From assembly GCA_002085355.1 (NCBI GenBank), contig NATN01000160.1, positions 1-9,627 of the forward strand: a stretch of 9,627 nt of DNA, read 5' to 3'. Made by a program: the position numbers and the translations under genes. Under the pieces are notes generated by a model that was not told where the DNA came from, did no database searches, and saw only the letters and a list, made by a program, of their open reading frames with translations. Source of the DNA: Candidatus Zhuqueibacterota bacterium 4484_87. GTDB lineage: Bacteria > Zhuqueibacterota > Zhuqueibacteria > Thermofontimicrobiales > Thermofontimicrobiaceae. Positions 1 through 7,177 of the stretch are shown here, piece by piece. Every line of letters starts with the position of its first letter. Positions within the stretch are counted from its first letter, which is position 1.

Positions 1-345
1 TTTTACGGCCTCGAGCACATTTAAATGCCCCATATAATTAATGTCAGCATCCAAAAATGGATTTTTCAGGCTGTCATTATGGCTCACTTGTCCCGCTAAA
101 TTGAAAATATAATCTTTGTCTTTGACTAATACTTTAATTGCTTCCTTGTCCCGAATGTCAGCAATATTGATGCGAATTTTATCCTCTATATCTTTAATAT
201 TAAAAAAATTCCCCCCAAACGGCTCGATAAGAGCATCTAAAATTGTTACCTCAACTCCCAAATCCACCAAGCGGCGGGCAATGTTGCTTCCGATCATTCC
301 CAAACCGCCGGTAATCAACGCCTTTTTTCCCTGCAAATTTTGCAT
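1..345 (-). CDS. NAD-dependent nucleotide-sugar epimerase/dehydratase, N-terminal part (cut by window edge)
   Basis: The first 115 codons of an extended short-chain dehydrogenase run to position 1 without a stop, so the gene continues outside the window. The start codon ATG (345-343) follows AAGGA (356-352) with a 6-nt spacer. The visible part is the start of a Rossmann fold: a TGGLGMIG nucleotide-binding loop at residues 12-19, an acidic residue (D37) ending the second strand as expected for NAD(H) binding, a D63-I-R-D stretch where these enzymes contact the adenine, and NLAGQVSH at 82-89 matching the conserved NAAG-type segment. The family interconverts or dehydrates UDP-, CDP- or GDP-sugars in the cytosol. 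The catalytic YxxxK lies beyond the edge, so epimerase versus dehydratase cannot be decided. It is last in the visible operon, 41 bp after a GT4 gene. A UDP-glucose 4-epimerase-like or CDP-sugar 2-epimerase-like enzyme would fit. Confidence 0.9.
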   Translation of the reverse strand, partial: MQNLQGKKALITGGLGMIGSNIARRLVDLGVEVTILDALIEPFGGNFFNIKDIEDKIRINIADIRDKEAIKVLVKDKDYIFNLAGQVSHNDSLKNPFLDADINYMGHLNVLEAVK

Positions 346-386
346 TTCTTTTCCTTAAAAAGTTAAAATCATTGTTCTTTGATAAT

Positions 387-1550
387 CTATGCGACTAATG
401 AAAGATAAATATCTCGCAATTTCTGACCTTGAATTTTTATATTAAATTTATCATAAATCGTTTTCTGCGCCTTTTCACCTGATTCACGACGCAAATCGAT
501 ATTTTCCGCCAGCCTGATGATGGACTCGACCAGTGCATCGACGTCGCGCTCTTCATTCAGAAAACCATTTTCCTCATTTTGAATGACATCAGGAATACCG
601 GCATGATACGAAGATATTGCAGGCATTCCACTCGCCATTGCTTCAAGCAGCGCAGTGGGAATACCTTCGCGTCCACCGCTTTTATCAGTTACGCTGGGAT
701 GAACGTAAATATGGCTTTTGTAAAGCCAGTCCACATACTCATCGGAGATGGGTACAAAGCCGAGGAAATCCACATAATTTTCAAGCTTACGTTCTTTGAC
801 AAACTGCTTCAACTCTTTTTCACGCGGGCCTGTACCAATCAATCTCACCCGAATGAAATCTCTTTTTAAATTATTTACAATGCGATCCAGCGCCTTTAGT
901 AAATAAATTTGTCCCTTTTTAGGTAAGAAGGAGGCTATTTGAATTAAAGAAATCTTTCCATCGTCATCTACCCCATAAATTCTTTTCTTTCGAGAAAAAT
1001 AATCATAATCAATACCAAAATGATGAATACGAATCTTTTCTTCAGAAAAACCCAATTCCATCAGCTCTTGCTTCATATTTTGAGACATTGCCAGAAAAAC
1101 ATCTCCGTGTTGAATCAGTTGCCTGTACGCACGTTTTGCCAGGCCAAAATGTGATTTGGGAAATTGCGAAACATCATAACCATAAAAAGAAGTAACAAGC
1201 GGTATGTCCAGCTTCAAAGCCACCGGCAGAATTAGATTGCCGTCAGGGCCAAAATGGGCATGCAGGATTTCGCCGCCAATTTGTCTAACGCGTTCTTCCA
1301 ACCCTTTCAGATCCAAGCGATAGCGAAGACCTAATACACCGCAAACAGCAAACAATTGCTTTTGCACACCCCAACTCACATGCACCGGAATTTCGTGTAT
1401 TTCTTTTATTTCTTCATAATTAAAATTGATAGCATTCAGTCTTTTTCGGCACAAAACATGTGCCTCAACATCCGGAGTATTGACAATCTGATTAAAAATG
1501 AATGTCTCTGTATTATATAAAAAAAATTTTTTGAAATGAATGACCTTCAA
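387..1550 (-). CDS. GT4 family glycosyltransferase (GT-B fold, colanic-acid-type)
   Basis: A 387-residue protein of normal length for a GT4 retaining glycosyltransferase. It transfers a sugar from a nucleotide donor to a growing lipid-linked glycan at the cytosolic face of the membrane. The N-terminal acceptor domain holds HAHFG (97-101) and FYGYD (122-126), a pair typical of the colanic-acid/exopolysaccharide subgroup. The C-terminal donor domain has FLPKKGQ (208-214), LIGTGPRE (237-244), and an intact E-x7-E motif, EGIPTALLE (295-303), followed by AMASGMPAISS. The start is TTG (1550-1548). No better ATG lies nearby, and GAGAGGA sits 8 nt upstream. Codons 7-11 contain an A6T8 run that could slip. 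The gene follows another GT4 gene after 53 bp and precedes an epimerase gene by 41 bp. Donor and acceptor cannot be read from sequence alone. Confidence 0.93.
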   Translation of the reverse strand: MKVIHFKKFFLYNTETFIFNQIVNTPDVEAHVLCRKRLNAINFNYEEIKEIHEIPVHVSWGVQKQLFAVCGVLGLRYRLDLKGLEERVRQIGGEILHAHFGPDGNLILPVALKLDIPLVTSFYGYDVSQFPKSHFGLAKRAYRQLIQHGDVFLAMSQNMKQELMELGFSEEKIRIHHFGIDYDYFSRKKRIYGVDDDGKISLIQIASFLPKKGQIYLLKALDRIVNNLKRDFIRVRLIGTGPREKELKQFVKERKLENYVDFLGFVPISDEYVDWLYKSHIYVHPSVTDKSGGREGIPTALLEAMASGMPAISSYHAGIPDVIQNEENGFLNEERDVDALVESIIRLAENIDLRRESGEKAQKTIYDKFNIKIQGQKLRDIYLSLVA

Positions 1551-1558
1551 ATATAAAA

Positions 1559-1565
1559 TCCTCTC
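1559..1565 (-). promoter_or_regulatory. Shine-Dalgarno site supporting a TTG start
   Basis: GAGAGGA on the minus strand lies 8 nt before TTG at 1550-1548. The strong site and good spacing support the non-ATG start of the downstream GT4 gene. A TTG start may lower its translation relative to its neighbours. Confidence 0.75.
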
Positions 1566-1603
1566 AAATGGAATTTAAAAAATGAAAAGCAAATTTTGAA
1601 AAC

Positions 1604-2926
1604 CTATTTTGAAGTAATCAATTGGTCAAACACCTTTGCCAATTTACCTGTTAAATTTTCTCTCGAAAAGCTCTCTACTGCTGTGAGACCGGAAGCAAAT
1701 TCATCACGCCCTTTTTTCCCATTAGAAAAAATGCTTTTTAAATGTTTATAGATTTCATCTCGACCATCATAATCAGCTATCTTAGCAATTTTAATTTTCT
1801 TTAACACCCGAGCCGCTTCGCCATTTTTATTTCCAATCATTAAAATCGGCTTGCCTGTTCTCAAGTATTCAAAAGTCTTTCCCGGAATATTTGCCGGCGA
1901 TTTATATGTCAAAAGTAACAGCGCATCCATCCGGCTGTAATAATTAAAAATTTCCGGATGCGGTAAATAAGGAATGACTTTTACAAGATCGTGTACTTTC
2001 ATTTCTCTTAAGTGCTGCACGGCAGAGTCACTGACCTTCCCAATTAAATATAAACAAAAATTTTCTGGGGAAATTAATTTTTCGGATTTCAACCTCGAAA
2101 GAGCTTCAAAAAAATACTCTGGAATTCTGTCATCATTTACAGTTCCAATGTGAGCGATTTTAAACTTCTCATTTTTTTCAAGACGAAAATCGGGATCAAT
2201 ATTCTGCTGAAAATCCAGCTCATCATACCCGTTTGGGATATAATGAATCTTATCCTTATCTTCAACTTTAGTAGAATAATCATTTTTTATATCATACCGG
2301 CTTACCGCAACAATAGCATCTGCCGAATTAAGCACGTTTCGTTCCAATTTTTCATCAATTCTTTGAGAAACACTCAATCGGGACAACTCTTTTAAATAAT
2401 GAATGTTCGTCCATGGATCCCGAAAATCCGCCACCCACTTCAAACCGCTCCATCGGGCTAATTTTTTTGCAATCAAGTGTACCGTCGGGGGCGGAGAAGT
2501 TGAAAAAATAATATCAATTTTTTCATCTTGAATTATTTTTTTCCCTTCCTTAACAGCATGGGGCAACCATCCTATACGAGCATCGGGAATAAACATATTT
2601 ATTCGAAACCAAAAAGCGATTCTCTTTTTCCACGATGGCTTTTTCTCCATCATCGCATCAACAGGAACCTCTTCGCGTTTTTTCAAACCGGTGAAAATTT
2701 TATAGATGTTATGAGGTTCCAAAGATTTGACTCGATAAATTTTTATTGACTCTGGTAATTCCTTCTCAAATGTAGTGTCAATTGCATTATATTGGCCATT
2801 ATCCACAGTTAAAACAATAGGCTGCCAGCCGAATTTTGGCAAATATTTCGTAAACTTGACAACCCTCTGCACTGCGGAACTGCCAGACGGAGGCCAATAA
2901 TATGCAATTATTAAAACTTTTTTCAT
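1604..2926 (-). CDS. GT4-like glycosyltransferase (GT-B fold, DFRDPW subgroup)
   Basis: A 440-residue putative glycosyltransferase of the GT-B fold. The N-terminus MKKVLIIAYYWPPSGSSAVQR is typical of surface-polysaccharide GT4 proteins with a YxPPxxxxxxxR motif (Y10, P12, P13, R21). Further marks are FSTSPPPTVH (141-150), ADFRDPW (166-172), VSRYD (208-212) and IPNGYD (230-235) at the domain linker, AHIGTV (258-263) opening the second domain, and PGKTFEYLRTGKPIL (348-362). The last is this subgroup's version of the donor-binding segment, where only the second Glu of E-x7-E is kept. The chosen ATG (2926-2924) overlaps the stop of the preceding gene as ATGA and has AAGGG 5 nt upstream. A longer in-frame reading to 2980 would run into the preceding gene and adds a tail with no family match. 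The 4-bp overlap suggests translational coupling. Expected role: cytosolic addition of a sugar to a lipid-linked glycan; specificity unknown. Confidence 0.92.
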   Translation of the reverse strand: MKKVLIIAYYWPPSGSSAVQRVVKFTKYLPKFGWQPIVLTVDNGQYNAIDTTFEKELPESIKIYRVKSLEPHNIYKIFTGLKKREEVPVDAMMEKKPSWKKRIAFWFRINMFIPDARIGWLPHAVKEGKKIIQDEKIDIIFSTSPPPTVHLIAKKLARWSGLKWVADFRDPWTNIHYLKELSRLSVSQRIDEKLERNVLNSADAIVAVSRYDIKNDYSTKVEDKDKIHYIPNGYDELDFQQNIDPDFRLEKNEKFKIAHIGTVNDDRIPEYFFEALSRLKSEKLISPENFCLYLIGKVSDSAVQHLREMKVHDLVKVIPYLPHPEIFNYYSRMDALLLLTYKSPANIPGKTFEYLRTGKPILMIGNKNGEAARVLKKIKIAKIADYDGRDEIYKHLKSIFSNGKKGRDEFASGLTAVESFSRENLTGKLAKVFDQLITSK

Positions 2927-4077
2927 TGTATCCCTTTTAAAATTCTGCCGGCATAATTTTCCCAGCTCAGCTCTTTGCAAATTTCCGTGACATGCTCCGG
3001 CGGAATTGGTTTCTCAATAAAATTAATCATTTGTTGTGCCATTGAGTCCACATCATTAGGGTCAGCCAAATATCCGTTATAGCCATGTCTAATTGTTTCC
3101 GGAAAATGTCCCACCTTTGTCGCTAACGCCGGGACATTGAAATTATATGCAATATGCTCCGGTCCCGATGCCGTTGCTTTCAAATAATATAAAACAATGC
3201 AGTCACTTCCCTGAAAATATTTATGCACATCATCATTTGGCACAAATTTCGCAATACGCCCGGTTGTGTTTTGCTTATTCCAAAAGGATTGCCCGACAAT
3301 CAAAAGAGATGCATCGTCTCTTTTTTGCACGACTTTGGCAAAAGCCCTAATCGCATCATGTAACCCTTTATATTTGCGGATAAAGCCAAAAAACAAAAAG
3401 ACATGCTTCCGCAAATTAAGCTCTTTTTTAAACTTTTCAATATCGAAACTGGGATCAGGCTTGAATGTATCATACAAAGGATGAAATAGTTTTATTATTG
3501 TTTTTGTGTCTCCTTTTGCTCTTTCCCCATTCTCATTTAATTCAAACTTATATTCAGGAAAAACTTCTTTTAATTCTTCAGCCGTTTTGTAATCATGAGT
3601 AATGTACGAATCCGCATTTTTCAGAGCTCTCTTTGTCAAAAGTTTATCCAGTAAACTTTCTTCTTTTTGCTTGACAAAATGCAGATCAAAAACGATTTCA
3701 GTATTCGTCTTCTTCTTCAATTTATTTACAATGTATCCAATGGGAATACCCTGGACTGATATTGCCCACTGGAAAACTGCAACGTCGGGATTTATCTTTT
3801 TAATCAGTTTATACGTTTTATACCACGTGAGAGGGTTATTAAAATTAGTGACGTATTTAAGGTTTACGTTGGTCCCCTCTAACAATTCTTCCGTTTTACT
3901 TGAATGATCAACGCTGTCTCTGGGAATGATCGCAGGATAAGGGTGTGACCAGGACACCAAATAAACTTCCGTGTCAGGAAATTTGTCTAATGCTTTGGCT
4001 AACGAAGTGTTGTAAAGACCGAATCCAATAAACTTGGGACCTGATCCAAAAACAACCACTTTTTTCTTTGATTTCAT
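2923..4077 (-). CDS. GT4-type glycosyltransferase (subgroup with altered donor motif)
   Basis: A 384-residue GT-B protein. The N-terminal strand and loop VVVFGSGPKFIGFGLYNTSLAKAL carries the Gly-rich turn of the acceptor domain. The C-terminal domain starts near residue 225 with FLFFGFIRKYKGLHDAI (227-243), the common GT4 segment with a basic donor-phosphate contact. Then come SLLIVGQ (257-263), YFQGSDCIVLYY (287-298) and SGPEHIAYNFNVPALAT (304-320), ending with the VGHFPE loop (322-327). In the last part the usual E-x7-E is not present in its normal positions; family members with SGxxxIAYxFxxP share this form, so I read it as a subgroup trait rather than damage. ATG (4077-4075) has GAGG 5 nt upstream. 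It follows the epimerase gene after 62 bp and overlaps the next GT gene by 4 bp, its last codons holding that gene's ribosome site. Substrate unknown. Confidence 0.88.
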   Translation of the reverse strand: MKSKKKVVVFGSGPKFIGFGLYNTSLAKALDKFPDTEVYLVSWSHPYPAIIPRDSVDHSSKTEELLEGTNVNLKYVTNFNNPLTWYKTYKLIKKINPDVAVFQWAISVQGIPIGYIVNKLKKKTNTEIVFDLHFVKQKEESLLDKLLTKRALKNADSYITHDYKTAEELKEVFPEYKFELNENGERAKGDTKTIIKLFHPLYDTFKPDPSFDIEKFKKELNLRKHVFLFFGFIRKYKGLHDAIRAFAKVVQKRDDASLLIVGQSFWNKQNTTGRIAKFVPNDDVHKYFQGSDCIVLYYLKATASGPEHIAYNFNVPALATKVGHFPETIRHGYNGYLADPNDVDSMAQQMINFIEKPIPPEHVTEICKELSWENYAGRILKGIQ

Positions 4078-4139
4078 CTTTACCTCTACTGGCTCTTGAT
4101 AATGAAAATTTTCAATCTCTCTTCTACTCTCGCTGGAAT

Positions 4140-5180
4140 TTAAAGCTCTTTTAGCCTCGCATCATAAACCCGACGCATGCCCTCTTCCAAAGAAATGCGC
4201 GGCTCCCAGCCAAATTTATTTTTCACATAATCCATATTAGCGTATCTGGAATGTACTCCGACCGGTTTATCCAGCAATGGTTTAATTGTCGGTTTATATC
4301 CGGCAAATTTTGTAAAAAGTTCAATGATTTCAAGGAAAGAGGTTAATTTCCCTGAACCAATATTAATCGCCGAACCATCATGAATATTGTCCATTGCCAT
4401 CAGGATACAATCGATGGCATCATCAATATGCACAAAATCTCTCGCCTGTTTTCCTGTTCCCCACACTTCAAAAGGATTTTCTTTCCTGGCAGCGCGATCA
4501 GCGATTGCAGGAACAGGGTAGGAGAGATCCTGATCTTCGCCATAGCCAGAAAAAGGCCTGACACAGGCAACTGAAATTCCATAATATTTTGCAGCGATTT
4601 GTGCAAGATATTCTCCGGTTAGTTTCGACCAGCCATAGGTCATGTCCGGTTTTCCAAGATTCGATTGAAAATCTATGTCTGTTTCTTTCAGTGCAACTGC
4701 GCCGCTTTCAGCTTGCAAGTCGATAGGATAGGCAGCACTCGAACTCGGATAAAGAACTCTATCCGGCTTATGTTGGCAAACCCAATAGAAAAATTCTGCA
4801 TCAATGGCAAGGTCTAAAGCCACAGCCATGGGGTCACCATCAATTTTCGCGCGCCCGCCCACGATAGCCGCAAAATGATATACATCATTAAATTTATCAA
4901 TATCCAGACCATATTTATCCTTCAGGTATTCGGGATTTTCTAACAGATCCCCCACAAATTTTCTGAAGTCCCCTTGCCAGAAAACAAGTCTCTCATCTTT
5001 TCCAAATATTTCCAGGTCTTTATTTTCCACAACAGTTGTATCTGCCAACCATTGTGACGGATGAATGCCAATGGAAAGATCATCAATCATAAAAATAATT
5101 GCATCAGTTGTTTTATATAATCGCTTTACCAAATTTCTCCCGACAAAGCCGCATGCTCCTGACACGAGAAAATATTTCAT
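4140..5180 (-). CDS. Extended SDR nucleotide-sugar epimerase/dehydratase
   Basis: A 346-residue NAD(P)-dependent sugar epimerase, full length for extended SDRs. It carries the dinucleotide loop SGACGFVG (7-14), a D33-D34 strand end, GDFRK (70-74), HFAAIVGG (102-109), the catalytic Ser region YPSSSAAYP (144-152), the active-site Y182-x3-K186 in TYGWSKLTGE, RPFSGYGEDQD (208-218), and the C-terminal substrate-domain motif GTGKQARDFVHIDD (241-254). All catalytic residues are present, so it should be active. The layout suits enzymes of the GDP-mannose 3,5-epimerase, GDP-fucose synthase or UDP-uronate epimerase type, but the substrate is not fixed. An in-frame upstream extension to 5234 is rejected: GGAGG (5193-5189) lies 8 nt before ATG 5180, and the Rossmann strand begins right there. 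It follows the barrel-like gene by 54 bp and likely acts with it and the preceding oxidoreductase on a shared sugar. Confidence 0.93.
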   Translation of the reverse strand: MKYFLVSGACGFVGRNLVKRLYKTTDAIIFMIDDLSIGIHPSQWLADTTVVENKDLEIFGKDERLVFWQGDFRKFVGDLLENPEYLKDKYGLDIDKFNDVYHFAAIVGGRAKIDGDPMAVALDLAIDAEFFYWVCQHKPDRVLYPSSSAAYPIDLQAESGAVALKETDIDFQSNLGKPDMTYGWSKLTGEYLAQIAAKYYGISVACVRPFSGYGEDQDLSYPVPAIADRAARKENPFEVWGTGKQARDFVHIDDAIDCILMAMDNIHDGSAINIGSGKLTSFLEIIELFTKFAGYKPTIKPLLDKPVGVHSRYANMDYVKNKFGWEPRISLEEGMRRVYDARLKEL

Positions 5181-5188
5181 TGTATTTT

Positions 5189-5193
5189 CCTCC
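5189..5193 (-). promoter_or_regulatory. Strong Shine-Dalgarno site deciding the epimerase start
   Basis: GGAGG on the minus strand is 8 nt before ATG 5180-5178. It overlaps an earlier in-frame ATG (5195-5193), which makes that earlier codon unlikely as the start. Confidence 0.85.
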
Positions 5194-5234
5194 ATAAAAT
5201 GTAAAAGTGGGCGATCAATAAGTCCCCTTTTCAA

Positions 5235-6104
5235 TTAAATGTGTTTCCGAATCTCCGAAAATGTCTCTACCGCATGATTCGTACTGGAAAGCCCCACAAC
5301 GACAGAATCCACACGCGGCAATGAAAATAAATACTCATAGGCTTCTTTGGGCTTCAAATATCCGGCTGCCAGCGTGCTCATCGCCAAAAGCTGCAACTCA
5401 TATTTTTTCAAAGCATCTTCGAATTCTTCGCGGGACGGATTTACCTGATAACCTAATTTATTAATTGAAGCCATGATCAACGGATTCTTGATATGCGTTT
5501 TCTCAAACAATCTCATCAATCGCGGTAAATTTTTTGTACAAAATGCCGGAATCGCATTGTACTTTTTTTCCACATGATCGGCAAACAACTCCAGCACATC
5601 AGGCATGTCCCACCCCAAAGCCAAATCAGTCAAAGCATCATGCAAAAAAATCGCTTTCAAATTCAGTTTGGAAAACGGCGCCACCTCAAAATCAACCAAC
5701 AATTTGATCATCGTTTTTACATCTTTGGTCAATAATCCCATGCCGCCGCGCATGAACATACCCAGCTTGCCGGCGAAGCTTGTTTCTTTCAATGAATCCC
5801 GAACAATATTGACAATTCCTTTTTCATTGGCTTGTTTGATATATTTTGCAATGTAGGGAACCAGCAAGTAAATTCCCAAATTTTCCCGCAAGCGATCCGA
5901 CTTTTGAATTTCTTCAGCCACCAGAAGAGCTCTTTCATGCGTGGACATCATCATTGCTTTGACGTCCTGATCATAACAAAAATTTATAATATCCATAATC
6001 TTTTGTACTTGACCGAATTGCGCCGCCTTCTGATCGCCGACTTTTGCATCAAGGTGATTCACACCAAAAAATTGATTATGTCCCAATAAAATACGATCAA
6101 TCAT
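5235..6104 (-). CDS. Unassigned protein resembling a diverged aldo/keto-reductase barrel
   Basis: A 289-residue soluble protein I do not recognise by name. Its ends look like an aldo/keto reductase (AKR) TIM barrel: ILLGHNQFFG (5-14) resembles the first AKR strand (LGxGxxxFG), LLAMSTLAAGYLKP (239-252) resembles the late 'AYSPLAGGxL' strand, and VDSVVVGLSSTNHAVETF (265-282) matches the AKR C-terminal 'VxxVVxGxSSxEHxxEN' segment. IFLHDALTD (152-160) could hold the AKR active-site His (H155). The usual Asp, Tyr and Lys of the AKR tetrad are not evident: the stretch where D-x4-Y is expected reads AMMMSTHERALL (50-61), so a normal NADPH reductase is doubtful. ATG 6104 is preferred over ATG 6110, because AGGAG directly abuts the latter but lies 6 nt before the former. 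It sits between an oxidoreductase (18 bp upstream) and an epimerase, suggesting a role in nucleotide-sugar modification. The barrel assignment is inference. Confidence 0.85.
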   Translation of the reverse strand: MIDRILLGHNQFFGVNHLDAKVGDQKAAQFGQVQKIMDIINFCYDQDVKAMMMSTHERALLVAEEIQKSDRLRENLGIYLLVPYIAKYIKQANEKGIVNIVRDSLKETSFAGKLGMFMRGGMGLLTKDVKTMIKLLVDFEVAPFSKLNLKAIFLHDALTDLALGWDMPDVLELFADHVEKKYNAIPAFCTKNLPRLMRLFEKTHIKNPLIMASINKLGYQVNPSREEFEDALKKYELQLLAMSTLAAGYLKPKEAYEYLFSLPRVDSVVVGLSSTNHAVETFSEIRKHI

Positions 6105-6110
6105 TTCCAT

Positions 6111-6115
6111 CTCCT
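6111..6115 (-). promoter_or_regulatory. Shine-Dalgarno site deciding the start of the barrel-like gene
   Basis: AGGAG on the minus strand touches ATG 6110-6108 with no spacer but has a 6-nt spacer to the in-frame ATG 6104-6102. The second ATG is therefore the likelier start, shortening the protein by two residues. Confidence 0.75.
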
Positions 6116-6122
6116 GTCATCT

Positions 6123-7148
6123 TTACACGTCTGTCGGTTGTCCGTGATTTTCAGCGGATTTGTAAATTGCATCCACAATTTTTTGAACTTCAAAAGCATT
6201 TCTTAAGTCACTCGCCACAGGCTTTCCATTTTTAACCGCATCAATAAAAGCGATGCCCTGACGAGAATATTGCGGGCCACCAACATCTATTTCCACTCCA
6301 TGAAACAAATCCGGATTGTACCAATTCGTCCAGCCAGCGTTGAAGCCATCCGCGGGCTCATCAAGATAAAGTTTGGCGTAATCATCGCAAACAAACAGAT
6401 TACCTTTTTCAGCATGAATTTCAATGTTAATTTGCATGAGTCGGTGGTGCCTGATACTCCAGGACGAATCCATCCACCCCATGGCGCCATTTTTGAATTC
6501 AAAATGGACGTGAGCAAAATCTTCCACTTCTTCTGAGTACCAGTTAATTGTGTGGCCCGTGACGCGTTCCACTGGGCCCAACATCCACTGCAGTAAATCA
6601 ATCAGATGAGTTGCCTGACCAATGACGACCCCGCCGCCGGCTTGTTCTTTGCTGTACCGCCAGCCTTTTCCCTTTCGAAAAAGCTGCGCCACATAAATTG
6701 TAGAATGCACAGTGATCACTTTTCCCAAAACACCCGATTCCAGAATGGCTTTTGCCTTCATGTAAGTATCCACATAGCGCATCATATAGCCGACCATTGT
6801 CACAAGATCTTTACTTTCCACCATTTCAATCAATTCAACTGCCTGGTCACTGGCAGGAGAAAGCGGTTTTTCCAGAAAAAAAGGTATGTTGCGCTTTGTG
6901 CACTCCTCTGCCATCGGAACATGCAAAAATACCGGCGTGGCAATAACCACCGCGTCCGGTTGCTCCTTGTCCAGCATCTTCACATAATTATCGTACGTAT
7001 TCAATTCCGGCTTCAAACTTTTCACACCGTTTAGCAAAAAATTCGTTGAATCCGAAACAGCACAAAGCTCAACATCATCGAGCGCATTCATGATTCCTGC
7101 ATGTAACATGCCCATTTTGCCAATACCGATGATTGCCAATTTCATCAT
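6123..7148 (-). CDS. Gfo/Idh/MocA family NAD(P)-dependent oxidoreductase
   Basis: A 341-residue member of the family that oxidises or reduces sugar hydroxyl/keto groups, often on nucleotide sugars in glycan loci. The Rossmann half shows AIIGIGKMG (5-13), VVIATPVFLH (67-76) and the hallmark FLEKPLSP (91-98), with catalytic Lys K94. The C-terminal half shows GWRYSKEQAGGGVV (162-175), H181-LID with the conserved His, and FEFKNGAMG (206-214). In many relatives an Asp or Glu lies four residues before the His; here the codon is GGT (G177), so one expected catalytic acid is missing. Two tandem ATGs start the gene (7148 and 7145) with AGAGGA 5 or 8 nt upstream; either could be used. It is 29 bp after the third GT2 gene and 18 bp before the barrel-like gene. 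A 3-dehydrogenase for a UDP- or dTDP-sugar is plausible; substrate unknown. Confidence 0.92.
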   Translation of the reverse strand: MMKLAIIGIGKMGMLHAGIMNALDDVELCAVSDSTNFLLNGVKSLKPELNTYDNYVKMLDKEQPDAVVIATPVFLHVPMAEECTKRNIPFFLEKPLSPASDQAVELIEMVESKDLVTMVGYMMRYVDTYMKAKAILESGVLGKVITVHSTIYVAQLFRKGKGWRYSKEQAGGGVVIGQATHLIDLLQWMLGPVERVTGHTINWYSEEVEDFAHVHFEFKNGAMGWMDSSWSIRHHRLMQINIEIHAEKGNLFVCDDYAKLYLDEPADGFNAGWTNWYNPDLFHGVEIDVGGPQYSRQGIAFIDAVKNGKPVASDLRNAFEVQKIVDAIYKSAENHGQPTDV

Positions 7149-7177
7149 AATCTTCCTCTGTTAAATTTCAAACCGAT

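Noticed and set aside
116..358. Plus-strand open frame of 80 codons at the left edge
   Set aside because: It overlaps the N-terminal part of the epimerase on the other strand, whose Rossmann motifs and ribosome site are convincing.
1572..1600. Possible promoter TTCAAA-17 nt-TAAATT in the 53-bp gap
   Set aside because: Both boxes match only 4 of 6 consensus bases, and the predicted transcript start would fall on the ribosome site, leaving almost no leader.
2927..2980. In-frame N-terminal extension of the second GT4 gene into the preceding gene
   Set aside because: The ATGA overlap, the AAGGG site and the family-typical MKKVLIIAYYWPP start all support ATG 2926.
3602..3907. Plus-strand open frame of 101 codons
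   Set aside because: Antisense shadow inside a well-supported GT4 gene; hydrophobic only because it is the complement of Lys/Asn-rich codons.
4104..4113. Palindrome GAAAATTTTC in the 62-bp gap before the SGPEH-type GT4 gene
   Set aside because: Only 10 bp, all but its two ends A/T, with no loop and no following U-run, so it is neither a terminator nor a credible operator by itself.
5181..5234. In-frame N-terminal extension of the epimerase
   Set aside because: GGAGG and spacing favour ATG 5180, and the extension has no resemblance to the family N-terminus.
6606..7034. Plus-strand open frame of 142 codons
   Set aside because: It lies wholly antisense within the oxidoreductase gene, which has clear family motifs; the translation is rich in His, Cys and Phe and shows no family resemblance.
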